Of a DNA stretch of 64,000 nt, positions 24,774 to 33,120 are shown in pieces; within the stretch, counting starts at the first letter, position 1, and each line of letters begins with the position of its first letter. A model generated the notes under the pieces. The model ran no database searches. It was not told where the DNA came from and saw nothing but the letters and a program-made list of their open reading frames with translations. The position numbers and the translations under genes were made by a program. Source of the DNA: Lachnospiraceae bacterium. Lineage in GTDB: Bacteria > Bacillota > Clostridia > Lachnospirales > Lachnospiraceae. The stretch is taken from positions 1 to 64,000 of the forward strand of contig SVFN01000023.1 in NCBI GenBank assembly GCA_015056815.1, read 5' to 3'.

Positions 24774-27170
24774 ATGGATATCATTGCAAAACTGACAGAA
24801 GAATTAGGAGTGCAGAAGTGGCAGGTTGAAGCTGCCGTGAAACTGATCGATGAGGGAAATACGATCCCGTTTATTTCCCGATACAGAAAGGAAGTGACCG
24901 GAGCACTGAATGACGAAGTGCTTCGTAATTTAGATGAGCGTCTGAACTATCTTCGGAATCTCGAAGATAAGAAGCAGACCGTCCTTGCAAGCATCGAAGA
25001 GCAGGGGAAACTGACCGATGAACTGAGAGAACGTATCGAAGCCGCTGAGACATTGGTCGTGGTGGAGGATCTTTATCGTCCGTACCGTCCGAAGCGCAAA
25101 ACGAGAGCCAGTGTTGCCAAGGAAAAGGGATTACAGCCTTTGGCAGATCTGATCCTGGCACAGGAGACGACAGAGCCGCTTCTGCAGACGGCGGAGAGTT
25201 ATGTAAACGAAGAAAAAGAAGTGGCTTCTGCCAAAGATGCACTTGCCGGCGCGATGGACATTATCGCGGAGGCGATCTCAGATGAAGCCGACTATCGTAT
25301 CTATATCCGATCCATCACCATGGAGGAGGGGAAGCTTTTAAGTACCCTGAAGGATAAAGAAAAGGATGCAGGCAGCGTCTATGAGATGTATTACGATTAC
25401 GAAGAACCGCTGAAAAAAGTACTGGGGCATCGTGTGCTCGCGGTCAATCGCGGTGAGGCGGAGAAGGTGCTTACGGTAAAAGTGGAAGCACCGGAAGAAA
25501 GAATTCTTCGCTATCTGGAGACGAAGACGATCGTGAAGGAAAATGAGATCACTTCCCCGGTTTTAAAGGAAGTCGTGGCAGACAGTTATCATCGCCTGAT
25601 CGAGCCTGCTATCGAGAGAGAGATCCGAAATGAGCTGACCGAGAAGGCGGAGGACGGCGCCATCAGCGTCTTTGGCAAAAACTTAGAGCAGCTTCTGATG
25701 CAGCCACCGATTGCAGGCAGAGTCGTGCTCGGCTGGGACCCGGCATTCCGTACCGGATGTAAGTTAGCGGTCGTGGATGAAACCGGCAAGGTACTTGACA
25801 CGAAGGTCATCTTCCCGACAGAGCCGCAGAATAAAGTGGAGGAATCCAAGAGAGAGCTTAAGAAGCTGATTGACAAATATCATGTATCCCTGATCTCCGT
25901 CGGCAACGGGACCGCTTCGAGAGAAAGCGAGCAGGTGATCGCAGAGCTGATCAAAGAGCTGGATACCAGGGTGGAATATATTATCGTAAACGAAGCGGGC
26001 GCTTCTGTGTACTCCGCTTCCAAACTGGCGACGGAAGAGTTCCCGAATTTCGACGTGGGACAAAGAAGTGCCGCTTCGATCGCACGAAGACTGCAGGATC
26101 CATTGGCGGAGCTTGTGAAGATCGATCCCAAATCCATCGGTGTCGGTCAGTATCAGCATGATATGAACCAGAAGAAGTTAAGCGACGCCTTAAGCGGCGT
26201 GGTGGAAGACTGCGTGAATAAGGTCGGCGTGGACTTAAATACCGCATCTGCTTCCCTTTTGGAATACATTTCCGGTATTTCCAAGACCATTGCAAAGAAT
26301 ATCGTAGATTATAGAGAGACAAACGGCCGCTTTACTAATCGTAAACAGCTTTTGAAAGTGGCGAAGCTTGGACCGAAGGCATTTGAACAGTGTGCAGGTT
26401 TTCTGCGGATTCTGGACGGAGAGAATCCTTTGGATGCGACCAGTGTACATCCGGAGTCCTATGAAGCGGTGCAGAAGCTTCTGGAAAAAACCGGTCTTAC
26501 TATGGAAGATGTAAAAGAAGCACAGAAAAAAGCGGCGCTGGAGAAAGGCAAAGCAAAGAAAGCACAAGTTCAAAAGTCTCAAAAGCCGAAACAGAAACAG
26601 ATCGTGATCAAAAACACGAACACTGCCATGGGTGCGGCGCTTGCAAAAGCCATGGGAGGAGCTGTTCTGACCGAAGAAGTGAAAGCGCCTGTAGTAAAAG
26701 AAGAAAAGAGTGTTTCCGGTCTGGAACGCAAGATCAAAGATAAAAAGAAAATGGCCGAAGAGCTTGGCATCGGCGAGATGACTTTGGTGGATATCTTAAA
26801 GGAACTGGAAAAACCGGCCAGAGATCCGCGTGACGATATGCCTGCACCGATCTTACGTTCCGATGTGTTGGATATGAAGGACTTACAGCCCGGCATGATC
26901 TTAAAGGGAACCGTACGTAACGTTATTGACTTTGGCGCTTTTGTGGATATCGGTGTCCATCAGGACGGACTGGTACATATTTCGCAGATCACGAACCGCT
27001 TTATCAAACATCCGTTAGAGGCGGTCAGCGTCGGCGATATCGTGGATGTCAAGGTTATGAGTGTGGATCTGCAAAAGAAACGGATCCAGCTGACAATGCG
27101 TCTGGAGGAAGAGCCGGCAAAAGGACAGGAGCGCCCGAAAAAGACAACAAAAGAAAAAGTGAAAAAGTAA
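24774..27170 (+). CDS. tex: Tex-type transcription accessory / RNA-binding S1 protein
   Basis: The 798-residue Tex/YqgF-family protein starts at 24774 after a GAGGAG site; the frame open from 24675 overlaps the promoter. Domain order is: N-terminal helical Tex domain (WQVEAAVKLIDEGNTIPFIS), a YqgF-like RNase H-fold (about 320-455, VLGWDPAFRTGCKLAVVDET), and helix-hairpin-helix repeats (GVDLNTASASLLEYISGISK). A Lys-rich linker follows (about 595-690). The S1 domain at about 700-775 is GMILKGTVRNVIDFGAFVDIGVHQDGLVHIS. The linker carries an extra A/K-rich stretch, making it somewhat longer than usual Tex. Tex proteins bind nucleic acids and affect transcription; the exact role is debated. It is monocistronic with its own terminator. 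Confidence 0.95.
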   Translation: MDIIAKLTEELGVQKWQVEAAVKLIDEGNTIPFISRYRKEVTGALNDEVLRNLDERLNYLRNLEDKKQTVLASIEEQGKLTDELRERIEAAETLVVVEDLYRPYRPKRKTRASVAKEKGLQPLADLILAQETTEPLLQTAESYVNEEKEVASAKDALAGAMDIIAEAISDEADYRIYIRSITMEEGKLLSTLKDKEKDAGSVYEMYYDYEEPLKKVLGHRVLAVNRGEAEKVLTVKVEAPEERILRYLETKTIVKENEITSPVLKEVVADSYHRLIEPAIEREIRNELTEKAEDGAISVFGKNLEQLLMQPPIAGRVVLGWDPAFRTGCKLAVVDETGKVLDTKVIFPTEPQNKVEESKRELKKLIDKYHVSLISVGNGTASRESEQVIAELIKELDTRVEYIIVNEAGASVYSASKLATEEFPNFDVGQRSAASIARRLQDPLAELVKIDPKSIGVGQYQHDMNQKKLSDALSGVVEDCVNKVGVDLNTASASLLEYISGISKTIAKNIVDYRETNGRFTNRKQLLKVAKLGPKAFEQCAGFLRILDGENPLDATSVHPESYEAVQKLLEKTGLTMEDVKEAQKKAALEKGKAKKAQVQKSQKPKQKQIVIKNTNTAMGAALAKAMGGAVLTEEVKAPVVKEEKSVSGLERKIKDKKKMAEELGIGEMTLVDILKELEKPARDPRDDMPAPILRSDVLDMKDLQPGMILKGTVRNVIDFGAFVDIGVHQDGLVHISQITNRFIKHPLEAVSVGDIVDVKVMSVDLQKKRIQLTMRLEEEPAKGQERPKKTTKEKVKK

Positions 27171-27175
27171 AGCAT

Positions 27176-27209
27176 AAAAAGACAGAGTCATTCGGATTCT
27201 GTCTTTTTT
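27176..27209 (+). terminator. Terminator after tex
   Basis: AAAAAGACAGA and TCTGTCTTTTTT pair across 27176-27209, with a T-run at the end and A-run at the start. Confidence 0.88.
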
Positions 27210-27326
27210 ATCAACTGTTTTAAATTTTAACAAAATCGGAAGACTTTTTCGGGGGAAAACCGTTGTATGGAATAGGAAACGATTTTTAAAGAATGCATTG
27301 AATTATGATAAATATACATAAAAAGG

Positions 27327-27355
27327 TTGACAAACGATTTGAAACGTATTATTGT
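27327..27355 (+). promoter_or_regulatory. Promoter of the MacB-type export operon
   Basis: TTGACA (27327-27332), a 17-bp spacer and TATTGT (27350-27355). Just downstream TACTTAACTAGTA is a small imperfect dyad in the early leader that may bind a repressor. Confidence 0.65.
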
Positions 27356-27393
27356 ATTACTTAACTAGTACAGTAGAAAAACAGGGGGGAAAT

Positions 27394-28089
27394 ATGAGTG
27401 CATTGATCGAAATACAGGATATCTGTAAGATTTACAACCCTGGTGAGAACGAGGTGCGGGCGTTGGATCATGTGGATCTCACCATTGAGCGTGGCGAGTT
27501 CGTGGCCATCATCGGTCAGTCCGGATCCGGCAAATCCACGCTCATGAATATGCTGGGGTGTCTGGATGTACCGACAAGCGGTATCTATATCCTGAACGGT
27601 TCCGATGTTTCACATCTGAGTGATGATGAACTATCGGATATCCGCAATAAGGAAATCGGATTTATCTTTCAGGGATTCAATCTGGTTGCGAATCTGACAG
27701 CACAGGAAAACGTGGAGCTGCCTTTGATCTATCGGGGCGTTTCCAAGAAAGAGAGACACCGGCTGTCGGTTGTGGCGTTAGAGAAAGTCGGTCTGGCGCA
27801 CCGGATGGATCACAGACCTTCCCAGATGAGCGGAGGGCAGCAGCAGAGGGTAGCCATTGCCAGGGCGATCGCGCAGGCACCGCCGGTGATACTGGCGGAT
27901 GAGCCTACCGGTAATCTGGATTCGGCTTCGAGCCAGGAGATCATCAATATACTTAAGGAGCTGCATGAGGATAATCGTACCGTGATCCTCATCACGCATG
28001 ATAATGAGATTGCAGCGCAGGCAAAAAGAGTGATACGTATTAAAGACGGAAAGATAGAGAGGGACTACATCAATGAAAAAGAAGATTAA
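27394..28089 (+). CDS. MacB/LolD-type ABC transporter ATPase
   Basis: This 231-residue ATPase starts at 27394 after a run of G (CAGGGGGGAAAT). Walker A is residues 41-49 (GQSGSGKST), the signature is [14 protein letters not shown] and Walker B is [13 protein letters not shown], with the LITHD switch histidine. The phrase [27 protein letters not shown] is typical of the MacB/LolD group, which pairs with FtsX-type permeases. The adaptor gene begins inside its last 17 bp, so the two are translationally coupled. With the next two genes it forms a tripartite-like exporter of peptides, drugs or lipoproteins; the cargo is unknown. Confidence 0.95.
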   Translation: MSALIEIQDICKIYNPGENEVRALDHVDLTIERGEFVAIIGQSGSGKSTLMNMLGCLDVPTSGIYILNGSDVSHLSDDELSDIRNKEIGFIFQGFNLVANLTAQENVELPLIYRGVSKKERHRLSVVALEKVGLAHRMDHRPSQMSGGQQQRVAIARAIAQAPPVILADEPTGNLDSASSQEIINILKELHEDNRTVILITHDNEIAAQAKRVIRIKDGKIERDYINEKED

Positions 28090-29488
28090 GAAAAAATGGA
28101 TCATTTTGGGAGTGATTGCGATCGTTTTGATCGGAGCCGGTGCGGCGTCTGCGATATTGGGCGGCAAGAATGCGGGAATGCCGGTGAATGTGACGGATGT
28201 ATCGAAGATGGATATGAAGCAGGTCATCGATATCTCCGGGACAGTACAAAGTGAGGAGATCACAACATATTTTGCCGGGGCGAATGCGCAGATCGCAGAG
28301 TTAAATGTCAAAGACGGAGAAGAAGTAAAGAAGGGAGTCAGCCTTGTCAGCTATGATACCACGGAGCTTGAGTCGGCTCTTGCAAAAGCGCAGCTTGAGA
28401 AAAAATCCGCAGACCTTGGTTCGGATATTGTGGTCATTGGTGTGAATGACGCCCAGAGAAAAGTGGGAGAGGCAGCTTCCAAATATGATGAGGCTGTTCA
28501 GTATGTACAGCACTATACGGAATGTGTCAGCCAGTTAAAGGGACAGCTGGCTGCGGCCAATGAACTGACTGCACAGAAAGCTTCTTTGGAGGGCGAGATC
28601 ACAGCTTTGAATGCGGAGCTTAAGAAAAAGCCGGAGAGCAAAGTGATCCCGAATACGATCGAGCAAAAAACAGAGGAATTAAAGGAAGTGAAGCGTCAGT
28701 TAAAGGCATATGATCTGCCGGCGTTAGAGTCTGCACTGGAGCTTTGCTCAGAGGATCTGGCAGAGTACAAGGCACAGGAAGCAGAGTACAAAGCCGGGAA
28801 AGAAGCAGCAGATCCTGCCGCACAGAAGCAGAAGGAACAGCAGAGCGTGGCAAAAGAGATTTCTGCATTTTCCGAAAAAGAGATCGAGGATGAGATCGCT
28901 AAGGCAAAGGAAGGCGTTTCTTCCAAAGCGCAGGGAATCGTATCGGATGTGAAGGTGGTAAAAGGGCAGATGGTACAGGCGGGAGAGCCGTTATTCAATA
29001 TTGCGGACTCTACAAAAGTGAAAGTGACGGTACAGCTTACCAAACAGAATCTGGAAAACATTGCCGTCGGACAAAAAGCGGATCTGACCATTAACGGAAA
29101 AGAATACACCGGCGAGGTTTCCAAGATCAACCGTGTAGCATCCACGAATCAGGCAGGTGCGACCGTGGTGGATGCAGACATCCATATCGACCGGCCGGAC
29201 GACAATATTTATCTGGGTGTGGAGGCAAAGGTGAATATCGAAGTGGCCAGCAAAGAAGGCGTTCTGGCAGTCCCGCTTGCCTGTGTGAACTATGGCACGG
29301 ACAACACGTTCTGCTACGTGGTCAAAGATGGTGTGATCGCAAAGAAGGAAGTGGAGCTTGGGATCATTTCGGATGAATACATCGAGATCGTTTCCGGACT
29401 TGAGCAGACAGATCAGATCGTAAACAGCATGGGTACGGAATACGAGGAAGGGACCGCGGTCACCCCGGTCAAAGAGGAGGAAAAATAA
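28073..29488 (+). CDS. Membrane-fusion/HlyD-like adaptor of the ABC exporter
   Basis: This 471-residue protein has one N-terminal membrane helix (WIILGVIAIVLIGAGAASAI) and an extracellular body. A lipoyl-type half-motif (ISGTVQSEEITTYFAGANAQ) is followed by a long helical hairpin (about 95-290) and the second lipoyl half (SKAQGIVSDVKVVKGQMVQA). A beta-barrel and a membrane-proximal domain come last. The hairpin contains an Ala/Lys/Glu-rich insert that makes it longer than in most Gram-positive YknX-like adaptors. The start overlaps the ATPase stop by 17 bp, and the permease follows after 5 bp. In Gram-positive bacteria such adaptors work without an outer-membrane channel. Confidence 0.92.
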   Translation: MKKKIKKKWIILGVIAIVLIGAGAASAILGGKNAGMPVNVTDVSKMDMKQVIDISGTVQSEEITTYFAGANAQIAELNVKDGEEVKKGVSLVSYDTTELESALAKAQLEKKSADLGSDIVVIGVNDAQRKVGEAASKYDEAVQYVQHYTECVSQLKGQLAAANELTAQKASLEGEITALNAELKKKPESKVIPNTIEQKTEELKEVKRQLKAYDLPALESALELCSEDLAEYKAQEAEYKAGKEAADPAAQKQKEQQSVAKEISAFSEKEIEDEIAKAKEGVSSKAQGIVSDVKVVKGQMVQAGEPLFNIADSTKVKVTVQLTKQNLENIAVGQKADLTINGKEYTGEVSKINRVASTNQAGATVVDADIHIDRPDDNIYLGVEAKVNIEVASKEGVLAVPLACVNYGTDNTFCYVVKDGVIAKKEVELGIISDEYIEIVSGLEQTDQIVNSMGTEYEEGTAVTPVKEEEK

Positions 29489-29493
29489 ACGGT

Positions 29494-30711
29494 ATGGCGC
29501 AGATCTTTGAGTATATCAAAATGGCTCTGATGAATATAAAGAGCAATAAAGGACGCTCCGTGCTTACCATGCTGGGGATCATCATCGGTATTTCCTCTGT
29601 CATCATGATCGTTTCCATCGGAAACGGTGTTTCAGCGGAAATCAACAGTGAGCTGGAGAATCTCGCGGGAGGCCAGATTGCGATCTATTCGAATTCCGGA
29701 GAAGGTAAAGAGCGCGTTACCTTTAACCAGGAGGATTTTGATGCGGTCAAAAAACAGATCAGCCATGTAAAGGGGGTTACGCCGCAGGAGAGCGGCTATG
29801 CGACCGCAAGAAGTCCGAAAGGCGAGTTTACCGCTTACATTTATGGCGGTACGGAGGATTTCAAATATACGCAGAATGATCCGATCGTAAAAGGATCTTT
29901 CTATACCAAAACAGATTATGAATCGGCCAATAAGGTATGTGTGATCCGAGAAAGCAGCGCCATCGCACTTTTTGGAACCACGGATGTGATCGGCAAAACC
30001 TTTGAAGTGGAAATGTGGGGAAGCTCAGTCGAAGTAAGGATTATCGGTATCCGAAAGGATAACAGTTCCAGTCTTCTGGGAGGAATGATGGACTATGATG
30101 AGGTGGAGATGGAGATGCCGTTAACTTCCTTCGGGGATAGCTTTGGATACTGGATCGAGGACTATTCCATGTTCTATATCGTGGCAGACAGTCCGGCAAC
30201 GGCAACGGAGGTGGCCGGCAAGGCGTTGTCTTTGATCAAAGCACGTCATCCGGAGGCCGGAAAAGACGATATTCAGCTGCAGGACTTTAATGACAGCCTT
30301 TCTCAGATCAACAGCATCGTGGGATATATCACGGTATTCGTTGTGCTGGTGGCAGCCATCTCACTGCTGGTAGGAGGAATCGGCGTTATGAACATCATGC
30401 TTGTGTCCGTAACGGAGCGTACCAGAGAGATCGGTATCCGAAAGGCGTTGGGAGCCAAGACGAAATCGATCATGACGCAGTTTCTGGCAGAATCCGCTAT
30501 CATCACGCTGCTTGGCGGCCTGATCGGGATCCTGTTGGGTTCGGCGGGAGCTGTGCTCGTCTGTACGGTGCTTAAGTTTAAGGCAGTCGTTGATCCGGGG
30601 ACGGTGCTCATAGCGACACTGTTTTCTTCTGCGGTCGGCATTTTCTTCGGCCTTTATCCGGCGAAACGCGCCGCTAAGCTGAGCCCGATCGATGCCCTGA
30701 GACATGAATAA
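29494..30711 (+). CDS. MacB-type ABC exporter permease
   Basis: The 405-residue protein begins with the classic coupling helix and first membrane segment (IKMALMNIKSNKGRSVLTML, then GIIIGISSVIMIVSIGNGVS). An extracytoplasmic MacB_PCD domain of about 230 residues follows. The FtsX domain has three membrane helices (VGGIGVMNIMLVSVTERTRE, then IGIRKALGAKTKSIMTQFLAE). The ending, GLYPAKRAAKLSPIDALRHE, is typical of the family. It completes an ATPase-adaptor-permease operon. The short fragment at 739-909 looks like the start of another member. Confidence 0.95.
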   Translation: MAQIFEYIKMALMNIKSNKGRSVLTMLGIIIGISSVIMIVSIGNGVSAEINSELENLAGGQIAIYSNSGEGKERVTFNQEDFDAVKKQISHVKGVTPQESGYATARSPKGEFTAYIYGGTEDFKYTQNDPIVKGSFYTKTDYESANKVCVIRESSAIALFGTTDVIGKTFEVEMWGSSVEVRIIGIRKDNSSSLLGGMMDYDEVEMEMPLTSFGDSFGYWIEDYSMFYIVADSPATATEVAGKALSLIKARHPEAGKDDIQLQDFNDSLSQINSIVGYITVFVVLVAAISLLVGGIGVMNIMLVSVTERTREIGIRKALGAKTKSIMTQFLAESAIITLLGGLIGILLGSAGAVLVCTVLKFKAVVDPGTVLIATLFSSAVGIFFGLYPAKRAAKLSPIDALRHE

Positions 30712-30724
30712 ATATGAGGATTGA

Positions 30725-30934
30725 GGGAGTACAAAGACAGCGATCATAGTTCCGTCTGTTCTATTCGGATTTGTACATATTCTGGGTATGGATTTTTCAT
30801 TCGGAAGCTGTTTGCTTGTTGTTTTGTCGGGGACTGCTGTGCGGATACATCCTTATTTCTGTTTTGGCGTATCTTATGATCAGAAAGAAGAAGGAAAAAC
30901 TGGAATAACATTCTTCGAAGAGGGAGACAGGTAA
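30725..30934 (+). pseudogene. Relic of a CPBP-family membrane protease
   Basis: The frame has a stop right before it and no start codon. It reads KTAIIVPSVLFGFVHILGMD and then FSFGSCLLVVLSG. FGFVH matches the FxxxH motif 2 of CPBP proteases, and P-S-x-L-F-G-x-x-H is common there. After LSG the better hydrophobic continuation is in another frame (GLLCGYILISVLAYLMIRKK, ending at a TAA near 30909), which suggests a frameshift. The rest of the gene is missing. Confidence 0.5.
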
Positions 30935-30971
30935 CGGATCAGACAGATCGGTTTACCTGTCTCCCGTTTTT
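30922..30971 (+). terminator. Strong terminator after the exporter operon
   Basis: GGGAGACAGGTAA (30922-30934) pairs perfectly with TTACCTGTCTCCC (30953-30965), and a T-run follows. Confidence 0.92.
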
Positions 30972-31130
30972 AGGGATAATATAAAAGGTGACGATTTGAG
31001 CGTATCGTGAAGTACTATGAAAGAAAACCAGAGTACCTCAGATTAGTTTTATATGGAAAATACCGGCTGTTTGTGTTACTATTAAAATCAGTTGATAAAT
31101 GACAGAAAAAGGGGATAAAAGGGGCTTAAG

Positions 31131-32225
31131 ATGCAAGAGATCAACAAAATGATGATGAAACATGCAATGAAAGGATATCTGATCACAGGGATCATTCTGT
31201 TAGCGATTGGAATAGGATGTGCGTCAGCGGGATTTCGTGTGCTGTGGAAGGCGGGTCATGTCAGTCAGAGTGTATTTTCCGTCGGGAGTGACGATTTGCA
31301 AAACGGAAACTGGTATGATGGCAGGAACAATCTTTTGTTAGACTGGTACGGAGAAACGGAGGACGGACGTTACTATGTGACTGTGACGGGGGATAAAGAG
31401 CCAAAATACATGGGATATTATGTACCGGCGGCAGAGATCAACCAGGCCGAGCGGATTGCTGAAGAGACACGGGCCATGTGGTTTGGTAAGACAAAGGAAT
31501 ATCCCAAAGAGTATCTGAATGGGATCGGATACATGGCGGACATGACAGAAGACGAGAAGCAGTGTTTTGACGAATATATGGCCGAAGGAGCAAAAAGCGA
31601 CCTTTCGGGCTATCTGGTTTATCGCACGTTTCATAAGGTGTCGCCCTGGCAGGCGGTAAAAGAAAACGGAGATGACACGATGCTGTATTTTGGCGCGCTT
31701 ATGATCGTGCTTGCCATCTTTGCATTCTTTTACTGGATCATTGGAGGATACCGTTTTGATGTGACAAAAGTGATGAAACAATATGGTATCACCGAAGAGA
31801 TGCTGGCGTCCGATATGTACTATTCACGAAGGGAAAAAGCAGTGTGGTTCGGAGAAAAATATGCATTGTTCTGGGGGGTCTTTTTGACAAAGCTGTTTCA
31901 GTACGATCAGCTTATCTGGGCCTACTTAAAGATCACGTCCACAAGACACACCATGTACGGGATCATCCCGCTTGGGACATCCAAAAGCTATGAGCTGGTG
32001 ATCGTTGACCGGGATAATAAAGAGAAAAAGATCTATGTGAGAACACAGCAGGCGGGAGAGGATCTGCTCATGCAGCTGACCGCCATGGCACCTTACATCT
32101 ACAGCGGCTATGATGAGAGCCTTATGCAGGCCAGAAAAAATCATTTCTCCGAAATGATCGCGCGGGTGGATGAAGAACGGCAGAGAAGATTGACGAAGGA
32201 TACCTTGAATACCTTTCCGGTTTAG
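31131..32225 (+). CDS. Unknown two-helix membrane protein
   Basis: I do not recognise this 364-residue protein with certainty; it resembles uncharacterised DUF-type proteins of Firmicutes. A membrane helix lies at about 15-37 (YLITGIILLAIGIGCASAGF). An extracytoplasmic part of about 150 residues follows (LQNGNWYDGRNNLLLDWYGE, YVTVTGDKEPKYMGYYVPAA). A second helix is at about 187-207 (MLYFGALMIVLAIFAFFYWI), and a soluble C-terminal part reads AYLKITSTRHTMYGIIPLGT and YELVIVDRDNKEKKIYVRTQ, like a PH-type or membrane-sensor fold. AAGGGGCTTAAG precedes the ATG. It is flanked by terminators on both sides and so is transcribed alone. Confidence 0.6.
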   Translation: MQEINKMMMKHAMKGYLITGIILLAIGIGCASAGFRVLWKAGHVSQSVFSVGSDDLQNGNWYDGRNNLLLDWYGETEDGRYYVTVTGDKEPKYMGYYVPAAEINQAERIAEETRAMWFGKTKEYPKEYLNGIGYMADMTEDEKQCFDEYMAEGAKSDLSGYLVYRTFHKVSPWQAVKENGDDTMLYFGALMIVLAIFAFFYWIIGGYRFDVTKVMKQYGITEEMLASDMYYSRREKAVWFGEKYALFWGVFLTKLFQYDQLIWAYLKITSTRHTMYGIIPLGTSKSYELVIVDRDNKEKKIYVRTQQAGEDLLMQLTAMAPYIYSGYDESLMQARKNHFSEMIARVDEERQRRLTKDTLNTFPV

Positions 32226-32236
32226 AATGACAGATT

Positions 32237-32281
32237 AAAAAAGGGCAGAAAGTGTTTCGCGCACTCTTTGCTCTTTTTTTT
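32237..32281 (+). terminator. Terminator after the unknown membrane protein
   Basis: AAAAAAGGGCAGAAAGTG pairs with CACTCTTTGCTCTTTTTT with a few GU pairs, and a T-run follows. Confidence 0.85.
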
Positions 32282-32397
32282 GCAGGAGCAGTCCGTCAGG
32301 CACATGCCGTATTCATAGGGAGATACATCCGACAGACAACAAGATGAACAAGAGATTCTTTTCCACTGCTGCGACAGAGGGAAAAGAAAAAATCGGG

Positions 32398-32426
32398 ATG
32401 ACAGACGAAAAAAACAGTGCTATAAT
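32398..32426 (+). promoter_or_regulatory. Promoter of the Lgt-like/GLUG pair
   Basis: ATGACA (32398-32403), a 17-bp spacer and TATAAT (32421-32426). It lies within an in-frame extension upstream of the Lgt-like gene, so the real start must be downstream. Confidence 0.7.
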
Positions 32427-32466
32427 GCCTTTATTGCGTGCAAACGGGATCAGGAGGTGTTTTTTA

Positions 32467-33117
32467 TTGAAAGCTTTTTTGATTTTGATGAGTGCATCAG
32501 CCATATTCATGATGATCTGGCTGTATATCATACGTGACAGGTTTTCGTATCGGACATATATGATCGTGCCTTTGTCTGTCATTCATGTGCTCTACGGCAT
32601 TTTTACCGTAAAAATATTTGCATTTGCCGAATCCGGAATGCAGGCACAAAGCAAGGGGGCAATGAGTCTTTACGGTGCCGTTTTTTTCATGCCGGTTCTT
32701 TACCGGATCTATGCCTTGTTGCTAAAATGCAGACCGGCAACAGTGTTTGATACTTTTACAGTGGGAATGATCTTTACACTGATCTGCGCCAGAGTGAACT
32801 GTTTTATTTCCGGCTGCTGCCTGGGAAAAATAGTGCCCGGGACACAGGCAAGATGGCCGACAAGGGAATTGGAAATTTTATATTATCTGATCCTGATGGA
32901 AGTAATGATTTTCCGGATCCGGAAACGAAAAGCAAAAGGGGAGTTATATCCTGTCTATATGATTTCCTATGGAGTTTTTCGATTTATGCTGGAATTTTTC
33001 AGGGAATCCGGCAAAACCGGTATTTTTCATAATGCACATTACTGGTCAGCGCTTTCTGTCCTGATCGGGGTGATTGCACTGCTAAGGGTCATTCACAAAA
33101 ATAAGAAGGGAGTTTAG
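32467..33117 (+). CDS. Lgt-family (prolipoprotein diacylglyceryl transferase-like) paralogue
   Basis: This is a 216-residue membrane protein. The chosen start is a TTG at 32467, 9 bp after AGGAGG; an ATG at 32344 lies before the promoter. It shows Lgt marks: the R-x-N loop ARVNCFISGCCLGKIV (Lgt: RxGNFxNgE) and the C-terminal YGVFRFMLEFFRES (Lgt: YGxxRFxxEFxR), which holds the conserved Arg and Glu. The GCC in place of GE and the short N-terminus mark a divergent subfamily. Lgt moves diacylglycerol from phosphatidylglycerol to the lipobox cysteine of lipoproteins. The next gene starts only 4 bp after its stop and encodes a secreted giant without a good lipobox. Modification of that protein or of another surface partner is possible but unproven. 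Confidence 0.7.
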   Translation: MKAFLILMSASAIFMMIWLYIIRDRFSYRTYMIVPLSVIHVLYGIFTVKIFAFAESGMQAQSKGAMSLYGAVFFMPVLYRIYALLLKCRPATVFDTFTVGMIFTLICARVNCFISGCCLGKIVPGTQARWPTRELEILYYLILMEVMIFRIRKRKAKGELYPVYMISYGVFRFMLEFFRESGKTGIFHNAHYWSALSVLIGVIALLRVIHKNKKGV

Positions 33118-33120
33118 AAT

